Source of the DNA: Collimonas arenae
Lineage (GTDB): Bacteria > Pseudomonadota > Gammaproteobacteria > Burkholderiales > Burkholderiaceae_D
Length of the DNA stretch: 64,000 nt
NCBI RefSeq assembly: GCF_000786695.1
Contig: NZ_CP009962.1
Coordinates: 1,426,001 to 1,490,000 of the forward strand
Direction of reading: 5' to 3'
Shown here: in pieces, positions 61,321 through 64,000 of the stretch
Numbering within the stretch: the first letter of the stretch is position 1
Layout of the letters: every line of letters starts with the position of its first letter
Notes under the pieces: generated by a model
What the model saw: the letters and a program-made list of their open reading frames with translations, nothing else
What the model was told of the DNA's origin: nothing
Database searches by the model: none
Position numbers and translations under genes: made by a program

Positions 61321-61643
61321 TGTACACATTGATGATCGTCGGCATGGCGCTGATCACCGTCTTCATCAAGGCCGCGATTTTTATGCTGGGTGACCGTGCT
61401 GCTTTTCCAATCTGGCTGAAAGAAGCGCTGGCCTTTGTCCCGGTGACAGTGCTGACGGCGATCATCGTACCAATGGTGCTGGCGCCGCATGGGAAGGGTC
61501 TTGAGCTGACTTGGCGCAATCCGCAATTGATCGCCGCCATTGCCGCTGTTGTGGTGTGTGCGACGACCCGCCGCCAGCTGCTGACCATCATGGTTGGATT
61601 GGCGGTGTTTTTTGCCTGGCAATTCGGCGTACTTGGAAAATAG
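61317..61643 (+). CDS. azlD: AzlD-family small membrane subunit
   Basis: A 108-aa protein with about four hydrophobic segments, the standard partner of AzlC. It begins at the ATG that overlaps the azlC stop. RNPQLIAAIAAVVVCATTRRQLL is the characteristic C-terminal half. Confidence 0.92.
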   Translation: MMYTLMIVGMALITVFIKAAIFMLGDRAAFPIWLKEALAFVPVTVLTAIIVPMVLAPHGKGLELTWRNPQLIAAIAAVVVCATTRRQLLTIMVGLAVFFAWQFGVLGK

Positions 61644-61719
61644 CTTTCTTTCATCTGCGGCCGTTTTCGCAGGCGGCCGTTGCAAAAGCGCCTGTCGGAT
61701 TTCTGTCGGTAGCAGCAGC

Positions 61720-61869
61720 ATGCTTGAAGATCTCAGCTGTTTCCTGGAAGTCGTGGCGATACGGCTGGTGGTGGGCCTGGTATTTTGGTTCCAGAAAACG
61801 CGCGAAGCCTACAGCCTTCTGGAGCAGGCCGGGCACTTTGGCAAGGTGGTGATTGAAATCGCTAAATAA
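61720..61869 (+). pseudogene. 3' remnant of a zinc-type/quinone oxidoreductase (MDR) gene
   Basis: The open frame ending at 61869 encodes REAYSLLEQAGHFGKVVIEIAK, which matches the C-terminal end of medium-chain dehydrogenases (typically AHRLLESGxHxGKIVL). Only the last 20-25 residues resemble the family; what precedes it in the frame (LEVVAIRLVVGLVFW) does not, and no Rossmann or catalytic part is nearby. It appears to be the tail left from a deletion. The start of the remnant is approximate. Confidence 0.55.
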
Positions 61870-61932
61870 GCCAGGAAGGACTATCGCAGGAATGAGGCAC
61901 GGTCGACATTGCGGTCGAAAAGATCACTTAAA

Positions 61933-61974
61933 TAGCTCAGAGGATGAGAGTCTGTTACGTCATCTTCTGAGCTA
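61933..61974. terminator. Long hairpin downstream of the MDR remnant
   Basis: TAGCTCAGAGGATGA (61933-61947) pairs with TCATCTTCTGAGCTA (61960-61974), with one G-T pair and a 12-base loop. It lacks a strong T-tract and may be the old terminator of the lost gene. Confidence 0.55.
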
Positions 61975-62087
61975 ATATTTCTACTATTTGTACCTGAACC
62001 AGTTCAGCTTTCGTCAGCGGCCAGTCAAGCGGCAAGTGCGCTTTTCTACCGTCAGATTATCGGATATCGATATCGCGTATCGATAAG

Positions 62088-62666
62088 TCAGGCTTTGGAA
62101 AATTTCCAGGCGCCGGTGGCATAAGTCGCGCCGCTGCTCAGGCCACGGTTTAGCAGGCGCGAGGTATACACGCTGTATTTTGTATCAGGTTTTCCTGCCT
62201 TGTTGCAGGTATCGAGAAAACCGCCGTGCGTCCGGTTGTAGTCGTTCAGAAAGTGCACGACGTCGCCTACTCTGACCTTGCCGTCATATGAGTCAGTGGA
62301 GTCGGCAAATACGCGCCAGGTCAACACGTCATCTGGCCGGTCTGCCTTGTTGGCAGTAACTACGCCATATTGCTCAGGCGCTGCAGCATTCCCATAGGTG
62401 CCAAGATAGCCGCCGTCACCGAGGTACAGATTGAAAAGATAGATAGAGTCGCAGCTGAGCACTTCGCTACCGATCGCTTTTCCTTCCGCTGATTCTATCC
62501 GCCATGTTCCAGTACCTTCGCCGCGTGTCGGCGAAGCAGCGGTGAGTACGCCGTATTTAGCGCCCGGAAGGTCGGCATGGCCGTAACTGTCCAGATAACC
62601 GCCATCCCAATTGTCATAGCCATTCAGGAGGTGGACCTTGTCGCCATATTTAAGAATGTCTGCCAT
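62088..62666 (-). CDS. Three-repeat beta-trefoil-like protein
   Basis: A 192-aa protein made of three similar units: residues about 8-57 (GDKVHLLNGYDNW...GTWRI), 72-119 (CDSIYLFNLYLGD...LTWRV) and 134-188 (GDVVHFLNDYNRT...GAWKF). Each has a GGYLD/GGYLG/GGFLD motif, a Y-x-V-x-T strand and a terminal Trp, the pattern of a beta-trefoil. Beta-trefoils often bind carbohydrates or proteins. There is no signal peptide, and no known family is named with confidence. GGAG precedes the ATG pair; the second ATG (62666) has better spacing. Confidence 0.75.
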   Translation of the reverse strand: MADILKYGDKVHLLNGYDNWDGGYLDSYGHADLPGAKYGVLTAASPTRGEGTGTWRIESAEGKAIGSEVLSCDSIYLFNLYLGDGGYLGTYGNAAAPEQYGVVTANKADRPDDVLTWRVFADSTDSYDGKVRVGDVVHFLNDYNRTHGGFLDTCNKAGKPDTKYSVYTSRLLNRGLSSGATYATGAWKFSKA

Positions 62667-62806
62667 CATAAACTCCAAAAGTTAGTTGATAGACTGGCCA
62701 GGCAAGTGCAACACCTAGCTGTCATCGACTCTACCGACGTCGGAGAATTTAACTACTGTCAATAGTTGCAGTGCAGCTAGGGGGAGTTTCGGATTGAGGA
62801 ATGGGG

Positions 62807-63568
62807 TCAGACAGTCAGTGACAGATAGGGATCAAACAGAGGATTTTCCTGCTTGCCTGCCCGCGCATAACCGCGCGGATTGCACACTACACGGGTGGCG
62901 CCGATGCGATAGTCGAAACTGTCGTGCAGATGGCCATGCAGCCAGAGCGCCGGCTGCCATTTGAGTATCTGTTGTTCAAGGTCGGAAACGAAGCACGCAT
63001 TCAACGCCGAGCCGGCATATTTCGGATGCACGCTTTGCGGACTCGGCGCATGGTGGCTGATGACCACGGTGGGGCCGTCGTGCGGTTGTGAAAATTGCTG
63101 CTCCAGCCAGGTTACGCTGTCGTCGAACAGGCGTTGCGAAACGGCTGGCGTGAATGGCTCCGGCGAGTCCGGCGTTACCCGTATCCGCGAAAAATCCCTG
63201 ACCAGTTCGACTGCCTGCTGCAAGCCGAGCTGGCGCTGTTCTTCGCTGCTGAAGAACCTGAAATCGCTCCATAACGTGCACCCCAGGAAACGCACGCCAT
63301 CCAGCACAACGCTCTGTTGCTGCAAGATATGCACGTTGCTTGCCGCGGCGGCGGTGCGCAGCTCAGCCACGGCGCCGGTCAAGTCGCGTCCATAGAATTC
63401 ATGATTGCCGGCGACAAAAAGCGTTGGCGCCGAGAACTGCCTGGCCCATTCAACGGCTTCCGCCGGCCGCCAGATATCGCCGGCCAGCACCACCACGTCG
63501 GCGTCGGTTTGCGGCGGGGCCATGGGATGCACGGACAGATGCAAATCGGAGAGCAATGAAATTTTCAT
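62807..63568 (-). CDS. Metallophosphoesterase (calcineurin-like)
   Basis: A 253-aa protein with the full metallophosphatase motif set: SDLHLS (metal Asp/His), VVLAGDIW, AGNHEFYG, VISHHAPS and WLHGHLHDS. Members hydrolyse phosphomono- or diesters with two metal ions; the substrate is unknown. It is upstream of nothing obvious, and it follows the cut LysR gene on the same strand. Confidence 0.9.
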   Translation of the reverse strand: MKISLLSDLHLSVHPMAPPQTDADVVVLAGDIWRPAEAVEWARQFSAPTLFVAGNHEFYGRDLTGAVAELRTAAAASNVHILQQQSVVLDGVRFLGCTLWSDFRFFSSEEQRQLGLQQAVELVRDFSRIRVTPDSPEPFTPAVSQRLFDDSVTWLEQQFSQPHDGPTVVISHHAPSPQSVHPKYAGSALNACFVSDLEQQILKWQPALWLHGHLHDSFDYRIGATRVVCNPRGYARAGKQENPLFDPYLSLTV

Positions 63569-63641
63569 AATGTCAGTGAGCGGGATTAGACGGCTGCGTG
63601 CCTTAGATACTTTGATAGATGCGATGATATCAAAGTCCGAT

Positions 63642-64000
63642 TTATTCTGATTTTCGCAACACCCGCTTCAAAGCATCAGCCAGCAATCGGCAGTGCTGTT
63701 GTATGGCGTCTGCAAAGGCGTCTGCCAGCATAGAAGAAGGCCTGTGTTCCGGTCTTACCAGACTGACGTTGAAAGGTATCGATTCGGAGAAGCGCCGCAA
63801 ATGAAGGCCTCGGCCAGTTTCATCCATGGCGGTCAACGGATTGACGATGGCGACCCCCAGGCCTTGCCGCACCATGGCGCATACCGATGCCGCACTCGCG
63901 GTTTCAATCACCATGCGGCGCTCGACGCCATGCCGTTCGAATACCTCGTCCAGCTGCTGCCGATAGACGTCGAACAGCGACAGGTTGATGAAGCTTTGCC
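63642..64000 (-). CDS. LysR-family transcriptional regulator, N-terminal part beyond window
   Basis: The reading frame is open to the window edge on the minus strand, and translation beyond the internal ATG at 63914 continues sensibly (INLSLFDVYRQQLDEVFERH). The visible 119 residues are the distal half of a LysR substrate-binding domain, with VIETASAASVCAMVRQGLGVAIVNPL, the usual regulatory-domain-II fold. The HTH lies upstream, outside the window. The C-terminus ends LRKSE. Confidence 0.88.
   Translation of the reverse strand, partial: QSFINLSLFDVYRQQLDEVFERHGVERRMVIETASAASVCAMVRQGLGVAIVNPLTAMDETGRGLHLRRFSESIPFNVSLVRPEHRPSSMLADAFADAIQQHCRLLADALKRVLRKSE

Noticed and set aside
1..64000. tRNA, rRNA, CRISPR array, integrase or complete IS element
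   Set aside because: None was recognised on reading both strands; the only mobile-like sequences are the two short palindromic repeats.

Overview
The window reads as chromosomal DNA of a betaproteobacterium, most likely of the family Oxalobacteraceae (a Collimonas- or Herbaspirillum-like bacterium). This is inferred from the gene style: moderately high GC, many LysR regulators, an LpxO-type lipid A hydroxylase, a homogentisate operon and family-typical lipoproteins. No rRNA, tRNA, CRISPR array, complete insertion sequence or prophage was seen. Genus-level assignment is a guess.

Layout. 1-6.5 kb: the end of srkA, an EmrE-type SMR pump, and a LysR gene divergent from an aromatic-acid transporter-hmgA-fahA operon (homogentisate breakdown). 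6.5-9.8 kb: lpxO; a cation exchanger preceded by a yybP-ykoY (Mn2+) riboswitch; ynfA; and a sugE/gdx guanidinium exporter preceded by a mini-ykkC (guanidine-II) riboswitch. 9.7-16 kb: a ribbon-helix-helix protein, a DJ-1/PfpI protein, folE, an MdfA-like pump with a LysR gene upstream, and an overlapping metallo-beta-lactamase-fold/DsbA-family pair. 16-19.2 kb: a large S8 serine protease autotransporter with a lipobox-like N-terminus. 19.2-21.3 kb: a saccharopine-dehydrogenase-like gene divergent from an Lrp/AsnC gene that has a strong operator-like palindrome, and a possible small RNA with anti-Shine-Dalgarno motifs.

21.3-35.9 kb is an accessory-looking stretch of small transporter, enzyme and regulator units (NmrA-like/LysR, ArsP-like permease, DUF1801, nucleotidyltransferase, GNAT, VOC, MFS/LysR, ArsR, AraC, LysE, TetR, MFS/HxlR), several of them divergent pairs with visible inverted repeats between the partners. 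Two copies of a roughly 100-bp palindromic element, with ends reading AGGACTTACGCAAAA, lie at 11.7 and 20.4 kb.

35.9-58 kb is the most coherent unit and the best candidate for an under-described system. It is a peptide-acquisition island with three tandem family-5 substrate-binding proteins, a signal-peptide-bearing M3 oligopeptidase, two permeases and a fused double ATPase on the minus strand. Divergent from these are a TonB-dependent receptor, its own tonB-exbB-exbD-exbD set and a periplasmic TPR protein, followed by a small lipoprotein and an exported prolyl oligopeptidase. Together they could carry peptides across the outer membrane, trim them in the periplasm and import them. The substrate is inferred from context.

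58-64 kb: a Crp/Fnr regulator, a small lipoprotein, an aspartate/glutamate racemase, azlCD, a 3' fragment of a medium-chain dehydrogenase, a three-repeat beta-trefoil-like protein, a metallophosphoesterase and a LysR gene cut by the window end.
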